A stretch of DNA of 64,000 nucleotides. Source: an uncultured Collinsella sp. (lineage in GTDB: Bacteria; Actinomycetota; Coriobacteriia; Coriobacteriales; Coriobacteriaceae). The first letter of the stretch is position 1, and the number at the start of each line of letters is the position of its first letter. The notes below the pieces were generated by a model that worked only from the letters and a program-made list of their open reading frames with translations, was not told where the DNA came from and did not search any database. The stretch lies in contig CATWVA010000005.1 of assembly GCA_958354105.1 (NCBI GenBank), positions 1-64,000 on the forward strand, given 5' to 3'. The translations under genes and the position numbers were made by a program. Shown here piece by piece: positions 1 to 8,818 of this stretch.

Positions 1-587
1 GAATCCTCGTCGAGCCCATTGGTAGGCTCGTCGAGGACCAAGATATCCGGGTTCATCGACACGACGGCAGCCAGCGCCACGCGCTTCTTTTGACCGCCCG
101 AGAGCTGATAGGGCGAGGCATCGACCAGGTCGGCAACTTGAAACAGTTCCATGGCATCGCATACGCGGCGCTCGAGCTCGTCTGCCGGCAGCCCCATTTG
201 AGCCGGTCCAAAAGCGACCTCCTCACCAACCGTGGCGCAGAACAGCTGGGCATCGGCGTTTTGAAATACGAAGCCTACACGCTGGTGGAACTTCTGGGCG
301 GCAGTAGAATCCTTCAGATACGCCGCATCGACCACGCGTCCGTCAAACAGGTATGCGCCGGCATCCGCGAGCTCAAGGCCGTTGATAAGGCGCATGATCG
401 TCGTCTTGCCGCAGCCGTTGGGCCCGAGTAGAGCAACGAGCTCGCCGCGATCGACCTGCAGTGACACGCTGTCGACAACTGTATGCCCCGCATAGGAAAA
501 CGCCACGTCGCGAAACTCGATGAGCGGCGTGACCTCAGCGCCGACAACACCGCTCGCACCCATCGCGCCATTTGTATCGTTTGCCAA
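1..587 (-). CDS. nikO: Nickel/cobalt ECF transporter ATP-binding protein (partial)
   Basis: ATPase subunit (A component) of an energy-coupling factor metal transporter; it hydrolyses ATP at the cytoplasmic face of the membrane. On the minus strand the frame shows a Walker A motif (GPNGCGKTT, about residues 55-63), the ABC signature LSGGQKKR near bases 81-104 and a Walker B/D-loop LDEPTNGLDE near bases 8-40. The C-terminus is beyond base 1. The chosen start is a TTG at 585-587, preceded by an AAGGG-type ribosome site about 7 nt upstream; an in-frame ATG at 561-563 is the alternative but has no good site. It follows the T-component gene by 44 nt and is the last visible gene of the NikR-box operon. 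The nickel assignment comes from the operon context, not from the ATPase itself. Confidence 0.88.
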   Translation of the reverse strand, partial: MANDTNGAMGASGVVGAEVTPLIEFRDVAFSYAGHTVVDSVSLQVDRGELVALLGPNGCGKTTIMRLINGLELADAGAYLFDGRVVDAAYLKDSTAAQKFHQRVGFVFQNADAQLFCATVGEEVAFGPAQMGLPADELERRVCDAMELFQVADLVDASPYQLSGGQKKRVALAAVVSMNPDILVLDEPTNGLDED

Positions 588-631
588 AACGTCGCCCTTC
601 CCTACTCACATCGACGGCTAGACCACCCGCG

Positions 632-1474
632 CTACAGTACCGCACACAACACAGCGAACAACGCCACAACGGCCGTATAAGCGGCATCGCGCCAGCCAAA
701 CCCGGCGCGCGCGGGCGCCGGATACGCACCGGCAAAGCCGCGGCAAAGCATAGCCTCGTCCATCGCGCGGCTGCATTCCATCGCCTTGATAAACGTCATG
801 CCCATGATACCCGAGACCGAGTCGGTGCGCGAAAACCCCTCAGGCGCGGAACCGACGCTGCGCAGCATGACCGATTCGCACAGATCGTGCGCCGTGCGTC
901 CCAGCACCTCGATGTGTTTGAGCGCCATATCAAACGTAAAGATAACTTCGTCGGGTAGATGCAGCATCTTGAGCGCCGCCGACATGCGGCTCCAGGTGAG
1001 CGTCCATGAAACGCCCAGCACCAGCGACACGTTTATGAACGTCTTGAGCGCGATCTTGAGCATGGCGCCCGTGGCAGACGCGCCCAGCAGCAGGGCGGGC
1101 AGTGCCAGAACCACGGCAAGCCCCGCGGCTGCAAGTGCCGGCACAAAGGTCGCACGCAGTCCGCGCGCGGGGCGCACCGCGACCAGTACCAACGAAATCG
1201 CCGCCATCAGCATCAGGTACAGTGGGCTTTGCGTCAGGCACACGCACAGAACGCAGACGAACATCCCCACCAGGCGCACCGGAGCCGAAACGCAAGAAAG
1301 GGCGCGGTCGACCATCGACCCGCCCTCGTGCGCGCCTCCACCCAGGCGAACCCGCTCAAGCAGGCTCGCCAGGTGCAGGACATTCTTTTGCATCACGCGA
1401 TGCCGAGCCCCCGCAGGCTCGTAACGCTGCTCGACCGCAAGCCAGCTAGGCAGCTCGGCTATTGCCATGAGCAC
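632..1474 (-). CDS. nikQ: ECF transporter transmembrane T component (CbiQ/NikQ family)
   Basis: Membrane T subunit that couples the metal-binding S component to the ATPase. The 280-residue protein has hydrophobic stretches at roughly residues 65-85 and 95-160 and near the C-terminus. A CRGF motif in the second half corresponds to the conserved x-R-G coupling signature of EcfT proteins. The start overlaps the end of the upstream NikMN gene by 29 nt (or 23 nt if the second Met, at 1468, is used), which suggests translational coupling. Its length and position between S and A genes fit the CbiMNQO/NikMNQO order. CbiQ (cobalt) and NikQ (nickel) cannot be told apart from this protein alone. Confidence 0.87.
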   Translation of the reverse strand: MLMAIAELPSWLAVEQRYEPAGARHRVMQKNVLHLASLLERVRLGGGAHEGGSMVDRALSCVSAPVRLVGMFVCVLCVCLTQSPLYLMLMAAISLVLVAVRPARGLRATFVPALAAAGLAVVLALPALLLGASATGAMLKIALKTFINVSLVLGVSWTLTWSRMSAALKMLHLPDEVIFTFDMALKHIEVLGRTAHDLCESVMLRSVGSAPEGFSRTDSVSGIMGMTFIKAMECSRAMDEAMLCRGFAGAYPAPARAGFGWRDAAYTAVVALFAVLCAVL

Positions 1475-2531
1475 CGCTTTCCTTGACCGTCAGCGAGACC
1501 AGGCGGAATGCGATGGTGAGCACCGCCACGCCAATCACGCCCGAAAGAATATACATCGCGGCCTGGCCGGCAAAGCCAAGGCCCTGCTCCTCGGAATAGG
1601 CCTGCAGATAATCGCCCGTGGGCAGGGCATCGGCAAAGGTCGGGGTATCGAGGCCGATTGAAGCCTGCAGGCTGTCGTCGCCAGCCTCCTGAACGGCGGT
1701 CGCGGCGCCCTCGGCGTCCCACTCACCCCAGGCGTCACCCGTGGCCAGCAGGCCCAGCGGCGTGGCCACGACGAGCACGGCAACCAGGATGAGCGTGGGG
1801 ACCAGCGAGGTCTTCTTGGCAGCAGCGCCCTCGGCAGCGAGCTGGCCATCGACGGCCTCGGGCCCGACGATAATGCTCGGCGCCGTCTTCTTAATGAAAC
1901 CGTAGATGGCGGCCGTCGCCACGCCCTCGATCACGCCGGCAACCAGCATATGCGGGATCAACATGGCCGGAATAGCCACGGACAGCGGGAAGGGGCAGTA
2001 CAGCGGCGCGCCCGAAGCGTTGATAAAGAGCATCGGCTGAATACCAAACTCGATTGCCGCGCACAGGGCCGCCAGGCACAGGCCGACCCAACCGCTCACG
2101 ATGGCAGAAACCGAGGTGCCCCAGCTCTTGTCGTGCAGACGGCTGTTGAGCGCACGGAACACGATAGCAGCGACGAACGGCAGCACAAAGGCCATGTTAA
2201 AGCAGTTGGCGCCAAACGACAGAACGCCGCCATCGCCAAACAGCAGCGCCTGCAGGGCCAGCGCGACCGAGACAGCGATAGCCGCGGCCTCGGGGCCCAG
2301 CAGCAGCGCGATGAGTGCGCCGCCGACGGCGTGGCCTGTGGTGCCGCCGGGCAGCGGAACGTTGAACATCATGAGCAAGAAAGAGAATGCGGCGCAGATG
2401 CCCAGAAAAGCCATGTGCTCGCGATCGAGCGTGGCGCGCACCTTCTTGATGCAGTGGACCCACACGGGCACCATCGCGACCGCCATGACGGCATCGGTCT
2501 GCGGGGACAGGTAGTTGTCTGGAATGTGCAT
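1446..2531 (-). CDS. nikM: Nickel ECF transporter substrate-binding protein NikMN (CbiM-CbiN fusion type)
   Basis: Membrane S component that binds the metal ion. The start is set at 2531 rather than the upstream ATG at 2543 because the family needs an exposed N-terminal Met-His: the protein then begins MHIPDNYLSP, and His2 is a known Ni/Co ligand in NikM/CbiM. A second conserved motif, GGTTGHAVGGAL, lies near residue 65. About 220 residues of multi-span CbiM domain are followed by a linker, one TM near 235-255, an extracellular loop and a last TM, resembling a fused CbiN/NikN domain; total 361 aa. The Asn in MHIPDN and the NikR-like palindrome 25 bp upstream both argue for nickel over cobalt. 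No cobalamin riboswitch was seen upstream. Confidence 0.88.
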   Translation of the reverse strand: MHIPDNYLSPQTDAVMAVAMVPVWVHCIKKVRATLDREHMAFLGICAAFSFLLMMFNVPLPGGTTGHAVGGALIALLLGPEAAAIAVSVALALQALLFGDGGVLSFGANCFNMAFVLPFVAAIVFRALNSRLHDKSWGTSVSAIVSGWVGLCLAALCAAIEFGIQPMLFINASGAPLYCPFPLSVAIPAMLIPHMLVAGVIEGVATAAIYGFIKKTAPSIIVGPEAVDGQLAAEGAAAKKTSLVPTLILVAVLVVATPLGLLATGDAWGEWDAEGAATAVQEAGDDSLQASIGLDTPTFADALPTGDYLQAYSEEQGLGFAGQAAMYILSGVIGVAVLTIAFRLVSLTVKESGAHGNSRAA

Positions 2532-2555
2532 GAGCCCTCTCAATCAGAACGTTGC

Positions 2556-2583
2556 GTGTTACGTTTCCAACAATCCGTAACAC
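2556..2583. promoter_or_regulatory. NikR-type operator
   Basis: Perfect inverted repeat GTGTTACG-N12-CGTAACAC, which is exactly GTGTTAC-N14-GTAACAC, the form known for NikR boxes outside the enterobacterial type. It lies 25 bp upstream of the NikM start codon and just downstream of the predicted -10 box, so a bound repressor would block transcription. No nikR gene is in the window. Confidence 0.75.
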
Positions 2584-2592
2584 CGACTCAGC

Positions 2593-2621
2593 ATACTAAC
2601 AAAAAGGCGCACCGCCCACAA
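2593..2621 (-). promoter_or_regulatory. Promoter of the nikMQO operon
   Basis: On the minus strand TTGTGG (2616-2621), a 17-nt spacer and TAGTAT (2593-2598) form a sigma-70-type promoter whose start would fall at about 2586, touching the operator at 2556-2583. Confidence 0.55.
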
Positions 2622-2750
2622 CGCAGCACGTCCTTGCAATACGTACGTTATTAACCCAGGTCCACGCACCGCCCAATAAAGGGCCGATGCACTCCCAACT
2701 TTCCGGTCACCCGGAAGAAGGTGCGGTCCGCTCGCAACAAGGTTAACGCA

Positions 2751-2844
2751 GGAACCCGCCCCCGAGAGGGGTTTTCTAAGGCAACATCCCGCAGCCGCGA
2801 AGCGGCGAGGACGTTGCCGTGAAAACCCCGCAGGGGCGGGTTCC
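2751..2844. repeat. Large hairpin repeat after pheT
   Basis: Imperfect palindrome of about 94 nt. The arms GGAACCCGCCCC/GGGGCGGGTTCC and GGGGTTTTC/GAAAACCCC enclose a nested hairpin with GGCAAC/GTTGCC. An outer pair GGTCCGCTCG/CGAGCGGACC reaches into the last codons of pheT. It may serve as the pheT terminator, but there is no clear T-run. It resembles in design, not in core sequence, the elements at 5367 and 56253. Confidence 0.6.
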
Positions 2845-2856
2845 GAACAGCAAAGA

Positions 2857-5310
2857 TTACGAGCGGACCTCGCCGTTTACGCTCTTGCACACCTTGGTGA
2901 CGATCTTCTGGTGCGCCTTCTCGACCTCTTCGCTGGTGAGCGTGTGGTCGTCGGAGCGATACGTAAGCGCGAAGGCCATGGACTTCTTGCCCGCACCGAT
3001 GCGGATGGGATCGCGGTAGACGTCGAACAGGCGCACGCCCTCGAGCAGCTTGCCTCCGGCACTCGTAATACGACGCTCAAGATCCTCGCAGGTCACAGTG
3101 TTGTCGACCACGATAGCGAGGTCGTGCTCAACGGCCGGGTACTGCGAGAACTCACGGTAGTTCTCCTGGTTGCGGGCGCCCTTGATCAGTTTGTCCAGGT
3201 CGAGCTCAAAGGCGACGACGACCTCGTCAATGCCCATAGCCTCGCGCGCCTCGGGGTGGATCTCGCCAACCCAGCCCAGCACGGTACCGCCCGAGAGCAC
3301 CTCGGCAGCACGACCCGGCTGCAGGAAGGCATAGCTCTCGCCCTCGACGGGACGGAAGCGAACCTTCTCGATGCGCAGCTGGGCGAGCAGCTCCTCGACA
3401 ATACCCTTGCCAAAGAAGAAGCGCAGCTTGCGGTACTTCATGTTCCAGGACTGCTCGCTCCACTGGCCCGAGAGCACACCCGCCACGGACTTGGTCTCCT
3501 TGGGCAGGCTGGCGTTCTCGCGACCGTGGAACAGGCTGCCGACCTCGTACAGGTGCACGTTGGGCGTGCCGTGGGCCTCGTTATAGGCCACGGATTGCAG
3601 CAGGCCCGGCAGCAGCGAACGACGCATCTCGGTCTGCTCGGCTACCAGCGGATTCATGAGCACCACGGGGCAACCGCGGCCCTCGGTGGACATGCCGATC
3701 TTCTCCAGGTCGCCCGGGGCGGCAAAGCCAAAGGTCGTGGTCTCGTTGAGGCCGCAAGCGCGCAGGATCTCGCCGACCTTGCGGGTGAGCTTCTGCTCGC
3801 GGGTCAGACCGCCGATGTGGTTCTTGGCAGCCGGGATGGTCGCCGTCACACGGCCCATGCCCCACAGGCGCAGGACCTCCTCGATCAGGTCAATCTCGCG
3901 CGGCAGGTCGGGACGGAAGCTCGGCGGGGTGACCATAAAGTCCTCGCCCTCGCGCTCGACGGTGCAGCCCAGACGGGTGAGCGAACGCTCGATAAAGTCG
4001 GGCTCGATGTCGGCACCGCAGATGGCGTGCACGCGGGCTAGGCGCAGCTTAATGCTGTCGATGGTCTTGGGCGCGGGGAACACGTCCACATAGCCGGGAG
4101 CAACCTCGCCGCCGGCAATCTCCTCGATGAGCGCGCAGGCCACGTTGGCCACATCCACGCAGCCGGTCTCGTCGACCTGACGCTCAAAGCGGATGGAGGC
4201 GTCGGAGATCAGCGACAGATCGCGGCTGGTGTGCGAGGTGCGACCGGCGTTGAAGCAGGCGCTCTCGACCATCACGTCGACGGTGTCGTCCTCGATCTCG
4301 GAATCCATGCCGCCCATAACGCCGGCCAACGCCACGGGGCGCTCGCCGTCGGTGATGAGGCCCATGCCGGCGTCGAGCGTGCGCTCCTCGCCGTCGAGGG
4401 TCGTAAACTTCTCGTCCTGCTGGGCAGCGCGAACCACCACGCGACGCCTGCCCTCGCGCTCGGCAAAGGTTGACAGATCAAAGGCGTGCAGCGGCTGACC
4501 GGTGAGCATCATCACATAGTTGGTGATGTCGACGATGTTGTTGTGCGGGCGCACGCCCAGGGCGTTGAGGCGCTTGACCATCCAGTCGGGCGACGGGCCG
4601 ACCTTCACGTTGCGCACGATGCGAGCGACATAGCGGTCGCACAGGCCCTCGTCGGCAATCTCAACGGAAAGCTCGTCATCGGTCGCGCGGCCGGTCTCGG
4701 CCTTGATGGCAGGCAGCTCAACGTGGAAATCGCGGTCGAAGATGGCACCGGTCTCGCGGGCCATGCCGATCATGGACAGGCAATCGGGACGGTTGGGCGT
4801 GATCTCGCAGTCGAGCACGGTGTCGCTCGAGCCCACGTACTCGGCAAACGGCATGCCGCAGGGCGTATCCTCGGGCAGGATCATGATGCCGGAGTGGTCG
4901 CCGCCCAGGCCAAGCTCGCGCGCGGAGCAGTTCATGCCCATGGACACGACGCCGCGAAGCTTGCTCTTCTTGATCTTGACGTCGCCGGGCAGAACTGCGC
5001 CGATCATGGCCGTGACGATGTGGTCGCCGGCCTCGAAGTTCTGCGCGCCGCAGACGATCTGCAGCGGGGCGGGGTTGCCGTCGGCGTCGAGGTTCTTGTC
5101 GCCCACGTCGACCGAGCACACATACATGTGGTCGCTATCGGGGTGCGGGGTCTTGGTGAGTACCTTGGCGGTCACCACGTGGTCAAAAGACTCGCCCACG
5201 GTGTCGATCGCCTCGACCTCGGTGCCGGTACGGATATATTCGTCCGAAAGGGTCTTGGGATCCTCCGGAATATCGATCATGGTCTTGAGCCAGTCGTAAG
5301 AAACGCGCAT
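2857..5310 (-). CDS. pheT: Phenylalanine--tRNA ligase beta subunit
   Basis: Beta chain of the (alphabeta)2 phenylalanyl-tRNA synthetase, cytoplasmic; it carries the editing and tRNA-binding functions. The 817-residue length is normal. An N-terminal OB-fold/tRNA-binding domain covers about residues 40-155, followed by the B3/B4 editing region (FTTLDGEERTLD, HTSRDLSLISDASIRFER), the B5 domain and a synthetase-like core, and it ends with the ferredoxin-like anticodon-binding domain (EHDLAIVVD ... KSMAFALTYRSDDHTLT). It follows pheS by 161 nt, most of which is a hairpin repeat. The ATG at 5310 is preceded by GAAAGGAG. Confidence 0.97.
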   Translation of the reverse strand: MRVSYDWLKTMIDIPEDPKTLSDEYIRTGTEVEAIDTVGESFDHVVTAKVLTKTPHPDSDHMYVCSVDVGDKNLDADGNPAPLQIVCGAQNFEAGDHIVTAMIGAVLPGDVKIKKSKLRGVVSMGMNCSARELGLGGDHSGIMILPEDTPCGMPFAEYVGSSDTVLDCEITPNRPDCLSMIGMARETGAIFDRDFHVELPAIKAETGRATDDELSVEIADEGLCDRYVARIVRNVKVGPSPDWMVKRLNALGVRPHNNIVDITNYVMMLTGQPLHAFDLSTFAEREGRRRVVVRAAQQDEKFTTLDGEERTLDAGMGLITDGERPVALAGVMGGMDSEIEDDTVDVMVESACFNAGRTSHTSRDLSLISDASIRFERQVDETGCVDVANVACALIEEIAGGEVAPGYVDVFPAPKTIDSIKLRLARVHAICGADIEPDFIERSLTRLGCTVEREGEDFMVTPPSFRPDLPREIDLIEEVLRLWGMGRVTATIPAAKNHIGGLTREQKLTRKVGEILRACGLNETTTFGFAAPGDLEKIGMSTEGRGCPVVLMNPLVAEQTEMRRSLLPGLLQSVAYNEAHGTPNVHLYEVGSLFHGRENASLPKETKSVAGVLSGQWSEQSWNMKYRKLRFFFGKGIVEELLAQLRIEKVRFRPVEGESYAFLQPGRAAEVLSGGTVLGWVGEIHPEAREAMGIDEVVVAFELDLDKLIKGARNQENYREFSQYPAVEHDLAIVVDNTVTCEDLERRITSAGGKLLEGVRLFDVYRDPIRIGAGKKSMAFALTYRSDDHTLTSEEVEKAHQKIVTKVCKSVNGEVRS

Positions 5311-5366
5311 CTAACTGGTCTCCTTTCATAAATGCGGCTTTGAGCCGGAAAACTGCAACGGAGACG

Positions 5367-5464
5367 GGTTTTCCAAGTGCCGCAGATTGCCTTGAAAGAG
5401 GAGGGCCGCGTACTTAGGTACGCAACCGACGATTGAAAGGCAAGGTGCGGTGCTTGGGAAAGCC
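5367..5464. repeat. Hairpin repeat inside the pheS-pheT operon
   Basis: Palindrome with arms GGTTTTCCAAG/CTTGGGAAAGCC and GCCGCAGATTGCCTT/AAGGCAAGGTGCGG around a core at about 5392-5438 (GAAAGAGGAGGG, hairpin GCGTAC-GTACGC, ACCGACGATTGAA). The core recurs nearly identically at 56284-56328, so this is a dispersed element rather than an operon-specific structure. Confidence 0.75.
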
Positions 5465-5471
5465 GCCGGGC

Positions 5472-6548
5472 CTAGAACTGATTCAAAAAGCGCATATCGC
5501 CAGTCATGAGCGTTCTGAGGTCGGGCAGGTCGTAGCGCAGGGCCGCGACGCGCTCGGCGCCAATACCAAAGGCGAAGCCGGTGTACTTCTCGGGGTCGAT
5601 GCCGCAGTTGATCAGCACGTTGGGGTCGACCATGCCGCAGCCCAGGATCTCGATCCAGCCGCTGTGCTTGCAGAAGTTGCAGCCCTTGCCGCCGCAGACG
5701 TGGCAGCTCACGTCCACCTCGCAGCTGGGCTCGGTGAAGGGGAAGAAGTGCGGGCGGTAGCGCGTCTTGCGGTCCTCGCCAAACATGCACTTAACAAAGT
5801 AGTCGAGCGTACCCTTAAGATCGCCAAAGGTGATGCCCTCGTCGACGACCAGGCCCTCGATCTGGTTGAACTGCGGCAGGTGGCAGGCGTCGGCCGTATC
5901 GGGACGGTAGACGGTGCCCGGGCAGATCATGTAGATGGGCGGCTTTTGCGACTCCATGGTGTGGATCTGCACGCCCGAGGTCTGAGTGCGCAGCAGCACG
6001 TCGGACTCGCCGTGGGCGTGAGCCTCGGGGTGCGCGACGCTGCCGGGATTGTTGTCGACCACGTAGAACGTGTCGCGGGCCGAGCGGCTCGGGTGATCCA
6101 TGGGGGCGTTGAGTGCGGTGAAGTTGTAGTAGGAGGTGTCGACCATGGGGCCGGACTCGACGGTGTAGCCGATACCACAGAAGATGTCCTCGGCCTCCTC
6201 GATGATCTGCTTGATCAGGTGCTGATGGCCGATCTGCGGACGGATGCCTGGCAGCGTGATGTCGACGGCATCGTGCTCGAGTGCGTGCTTGAGGGCGGCA
6301 GCCTTCATCTCGGTGGTGCGCTCGTCGAGCATGCCCTCGATCAGCTGACGCATCTCATTGGCGCGCTTGCCCATGACGGGGCGATCCTCGGGGGCGAGCT
6401 TGCCCATCATGCGCATCAGGCCGGTGATGCGGCCCCTGCGGCCGAGCAGCGCGACGCGCGCGGCCTCGAGCTTCTCGGCGTCGTCGGCGCCTGCGACGAG
6501 CTCCTTGGCCTCTTCCTCGAGTTTGACCAGATCATCAATCAGACTCAT
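5472..6548 (-). CDS. pheS: Phenylalanine--tRNA ligase alpha subunit
   Basis: Catalytic alpha chain of phenylalanyl-tRNA synthetase, 358 aa. Starts MSLIDDLVKLEEEAKEL at 6548 after AGGGAAG; the open frame runs further upstream to 6731, but that part is the T-box leader and is not protein. An N-terminal coiled coil (about residues 1-90) is followed by the class II core: motif 2 around LLRTQTSGVQIHTM, a bacterial Cys cluster CHVCGGKGCNFCKHSGW, and motif 3 GFAFGIGAERVAALRY near the C-terminus. Expression is controlled by tRNA-Phe charging through the T-box at 6632-6930. Confidence 0.97.
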   Translation of the reverse strand: MSLIDDLVKLEEEAKELVAGADDAEKLEAARVALLGRRGRITGLMRMMGKLAPEDRPVMGKRANEMRQLIEGMLDERTTEMKAAALKHALEHDAVDITLPGIRPQIGHQHLIKQIIEEAEDIFCGIGYTVESGPMVDTSYYNFTALNAPMDHPSRSARDTFYVVDNNPGSVAHPEAHAHGESDVLLRTQTSGVQIHTMESQKPPIYMICPGTVYRPDTADACHLPQFNQIEGLVVDEGITFGDLKGTLDYFVKCMFGEDRKTRYRPHFFPFTEPSCEVDVSCHVCGGKGCNFCKHSGWIEILGCGMVDPNVLINCGIDPEKYTGFAFGIGAERVAALRYDLPDLRTLMTGDMRFLNQF

Positions 6549-6631
6549 GTCTTCCCTTTCGTCTCTCGCGCATCCGCTTGCCGAGGCAGCTGGCGCTACC
6601 CGACGCTTACGGATGCGCGGCCCGGTTCGGT

Positions 6632-6930
6632 AACAAAAAACCGTCCTCGGGCATGTGCATTGCCCAAGGACGGTTGAATTCCGCGGTACCACCTTGTTTG
6701 ACCCGGCGGATGTCTGGCCCGCCGCGCCCACTCTTTGCCCCTTTTCGCGAGGCTCACGGCTTCCCTACTGGGGCTTCGCCGCCGCTGGCCGCGCCCGTTG
6801 AGGTTGCTGCTCGGGAGTGAACGCTTGGCCCTTGTCACCGCAGGAAGGCTTGCAGCCCATGACCTTCCCTCTCTTGCCGGCGACGCGGCGGGCAAAACCC
6901 TCTCCGTCAACGCATTGGGCTATAGGATAA
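6632..6930 (-). ncRNA. T-box leader (tRNA-Phe sensing) of pheST
   Basis: The minus strand carries the T-box core AGGTGGTACCGCGG (revcomp of about 6681-6694), which pairs with the acceptor end of uncharged tRNA. It is followed by a strong terminator hairpin. Further upstream, Stem I shows the distal hairpin GGAAGG...CCTTCC, and a TTC triplet at 6819-6821 in GCGTTCACTCC is the likely Phe specifier codon. The 5' edge is approximate. Confidence 0.88.
6635..6673 (-). terminator. T-box regulated terminator
   Basis: 13-bp stem CCGTCCTTGGGCA/TGCCCGAGGACGG (one mismatch) followed by TTTTTT on the minus strand. It is the default fold when tRNA-Phe is charged. Confidence 0.9.
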
Positions 6931-7050
6931 CACATTCTGCGTGTGCATCGCCGCGTTCCGTTTTGTTCGCGCTGGGTACAAAGCAGGTAGCTGTGCAAAC
7001 TGACCGCACGCCCACCCGTGGCGTCCGGTCTGCGAGATTAAGGATATGGT

Positions 7051-8625
7051 ATGGGAAAGAAACTCGATAAGAAGGCCAAGGCCGCGGAGGGCAAGGCACC
7101 CAAGGGCATGAAGGTCGATAAGGCCGTCAAGAAGTTCCGCAAGCTCGAGGGCAAGCTGTGGACCCGCGAGTACCTGCTCAAGATTGCCGAGTTTGACGGC
7201 GCGACCATTGCTCCCGCCAACGGCGCCGCGGCGCGCGCCGACGCCATGGGTACCCTCGCCGGCGAGCATCATAAGCTCCTGACCAGCGAAAAGTCTATCG
7301 AGCTCGTGCGTTCGCTGGCGCGCGAGACCGTCGCCGGCGGCAAGATCGACGACCCGCAGCTGCTCGACGAGATCCGCGTGCTCGGCCGCGACCAGCGCGA
7401 GGCGAGCGTTATCCCCACCGAGGAGGCCGAGGCCTGGACCAGGCTCACCTGCGAGGCCGACGCCGTGTGGCACAAGGCCAAGGCGGCCAACGACTGGGCG
7501 AGCTTTGAGCCCTATGTGGATAGAATCGTCGCCCAACTTAAGCATCAGGCCGAGCTCATGGACCCCAAGCGCGACCCCTACGATGTGTGGCTCGACCAGT
7601 ACGAGCGCGGCCTTTCCGCCCAGAGCTTCGACGCGTTTTGTGACGAGGTCAAGGCCACGGTCGTGCCGCTTGTGCATGCCATTGGCGAGCGCGGCCAGCA
7701 GCCCGCTGCCGACTTCTTGCACGCCCGTGTGCCCGAGGCCGCCCAGCGCGCCATGAGCTTCGACCTCATGAAACTCGTCGGCCTGAACCTGGACGACACC
7801 ACGCTTGCCTTTACCGAGCACCCGTTTAGCGAGGGCTTCTCGGTAGGCGACGCGCGCATCGCCACGCACATCTACGAGGACGACTGCATCTCCAACGTCT
7901 ACAGCATCATCCACGAGGCGGGACACGCCATGTACGAGCTGGGCGTCAATCCTGCCTATGCGCGCACCTGTCTTGAGGGTGGCACCTCCATGGGCATCCA
8001 CGAGAGCCAGAGCCGCTTCTTCGAGAACACCGTGGGTCGCAGCCGCGCTTTTATGGGCCCGTTGCTCGAGGTGCTGCGCCGCCACGCACCCGAGGTCTAC
8101 GGCGACGTCGACGAGGACACACTCTACCGCGCCGTGAACATCGCGCAGCCGTCGTTGATCCGTACCGAGGCCGACGAGCTCACCTATCCGCTGCACGTTA
8201 TGGTGCGCTACGAGATCGAGCGCATGCTGTTTGCCGGCGAGGCCACGGCCAAGGACATCCCCGCGCTTTGGAATCGCTTTATGAACGAGTACCTGGGCAT
8301 TCCCGTTCCCGACGACACGCGCGGCTGCCTGCAGGATACGCACTGGAGCGGCGGCTCGTTTGGCTACTTCCCCACGTATGCGCTGGGTAGCGCCTACGAC
8401 GCCATGTTTGTGCCGGCCATGTGCCGCGACGGTGTCGACCTCAATGGCGCCTGTGCGAGCGGCGATCTGGCACCCGTCCGCGCGTGGCTGGGCGAGCACA
8501 TTTGGCAGTGGGGCCGCGCCAAGGACGCACCGGAGCTCATCAAGGGCGCTTGCGGCATGGCCTTTGATTCCCGCTACTACTGCAGCTACCTGCAGGACAA
8601 GTTCACCACGCTGTACGAGCTTTAA
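7051..8625 (+). CDS. M32 family metallocarboxypeptidase
   Basis: Zinc carboxypeptidase of the thermostable carboxypeptidase 1 (Taq/Pfu) family, cytoplasmic, removing C-terminal residues from peptides. The 524-residue length is normal for M32. The metal motif H288-E-A-G-H292 sits in IIHEAGHAMYELG, and the family signature HESQSRFFEN follows about 35 residues later with the third ligand. The first 25 residues are Lys-rich and not part of the fold. The ATG at 7051 is preceded by AAGGAT. It is a single gene, divergent from the T-box leader and followed by a terminator. Confidence 0.93.
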   Translation: MGKKLDKKAKAAEGKAPKGMKVDKAVKKFRKLEGKLWTREYLLKIAEFDGATIAPANGAAARADAMGTLAGEHHKLLTSEKSIELVRSLARETVAGGKIDDPQLLDEIRVLGRDQREASVIPTEEAEAWTRLTCEADAVWHKAKAANDWASFEPYVDRIVAQLKHQAELMDPKRDPYDVWLDQYERGLSAQSFDAFCDEVKATVVPLVHAIGERGQQPAADFLHARVPEAAQRAMSFDLMKLVGLNLDDTTLAFTEHPFSEGFSVGDARIATHIYEDDCISNVYSIIHEAGHAMYELGVNPAYARTCLEGGTSMGIHESQSRFFENTVGRSRAFMGPLLEVLRRHAPEVYGDVDEDTLYRAVNIAQPSLIRTEADELTYPLHVMVRYEIERMLFAGEATAKDIPALWNRFMNEYLGIPVPDDTRGCLQDTHWSGGSFGYFPTYALGSAYDAMFVPAMCRDGVDLNGACASGDLAPVRAWLGEHIWQWGRAKDAPELIKGACGMAFDSRYYCSYLQDKFTTLYEL

Positions 8626-8649
8626 AGCTTAGACAACACACAACGCAAA

Positions 8650-8683
8650 GGGGCGCCGCAGGATCTATCCCGCGGCGCCCCCC
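8650..8683 (+). terminator. Terminator after the M32 carboxypeptidase
   Basis: Stem GGGGCGCCGC/GCGGCGCCCC, 24 nt after the stop codon. The T-run is poor, so termination strength is uncertain. Confidence 0.65.
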
Positions 8684-8684
8684 T

Positions 8685-8738
8685 AGTCATTGGGGACGTT
8701 CTTTAATGACTAGTCGTTTAAGAACGTCCCCCATGACT
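8685..8738. repeat. Palindromic repeat, ACTAGT-centred
   Basis: 54-bp near-perfect palindrome (AGTCAT, GGGGACGTTCTT, centre ACTAGT, AAGAACGTCCCC, ATGACT). A second, perfect copy of the core is at 56159-56202, also next to a 'CAGATTGCCGCTTAGGG' element. Confidence 0.85.
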
Positions 8739-8744
8739 ACTTGA

Positions 8745-8818
8745 AATTGAACGTCAGATTGCCGCTTAGGGTCGTTTGCAGCGTCGAGCGGTTACGCGGT
8801 TTGGTAAAACCGCGTAAC
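8745..8818. repeat. Half copy of dispersed hairpin element plus terminal hairpin of glmM
   Basis: Bases 8746-8787 match the right arm of the element at 56253-56357 (TTGAACGTCAGATTGCCGC, CGTTTGCAGCGTCGA) without the left arm or core. The adjoining hairpin GTTACGCGGTTT/AAAACCGCGTAAC (8791-8818) touches the glmM stop codon and probably ends its transcript; a matching hairpin is at 56416-56440. Confidence 0.7.

Noticed and set aside
2532..2750. Cobalamin riboswitch before the ECF operon
   Set aside because: No B12-box-like conserved core was seen; the region is explained by a promoter and a NikR-like palindrome.
6549..6731. 61-residue N-terminal extension of PheS
   Set aside because: This sequence contains the T-box core and terminator and has no PheS homology; the ribosome site points to 6548.
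6907..8499. 530-codon minus-strand frame inside the M32 carboxypeptidase gene
   Set aside because: Antisense shadow caused by GC-rich codon bias; no recognisable domain.
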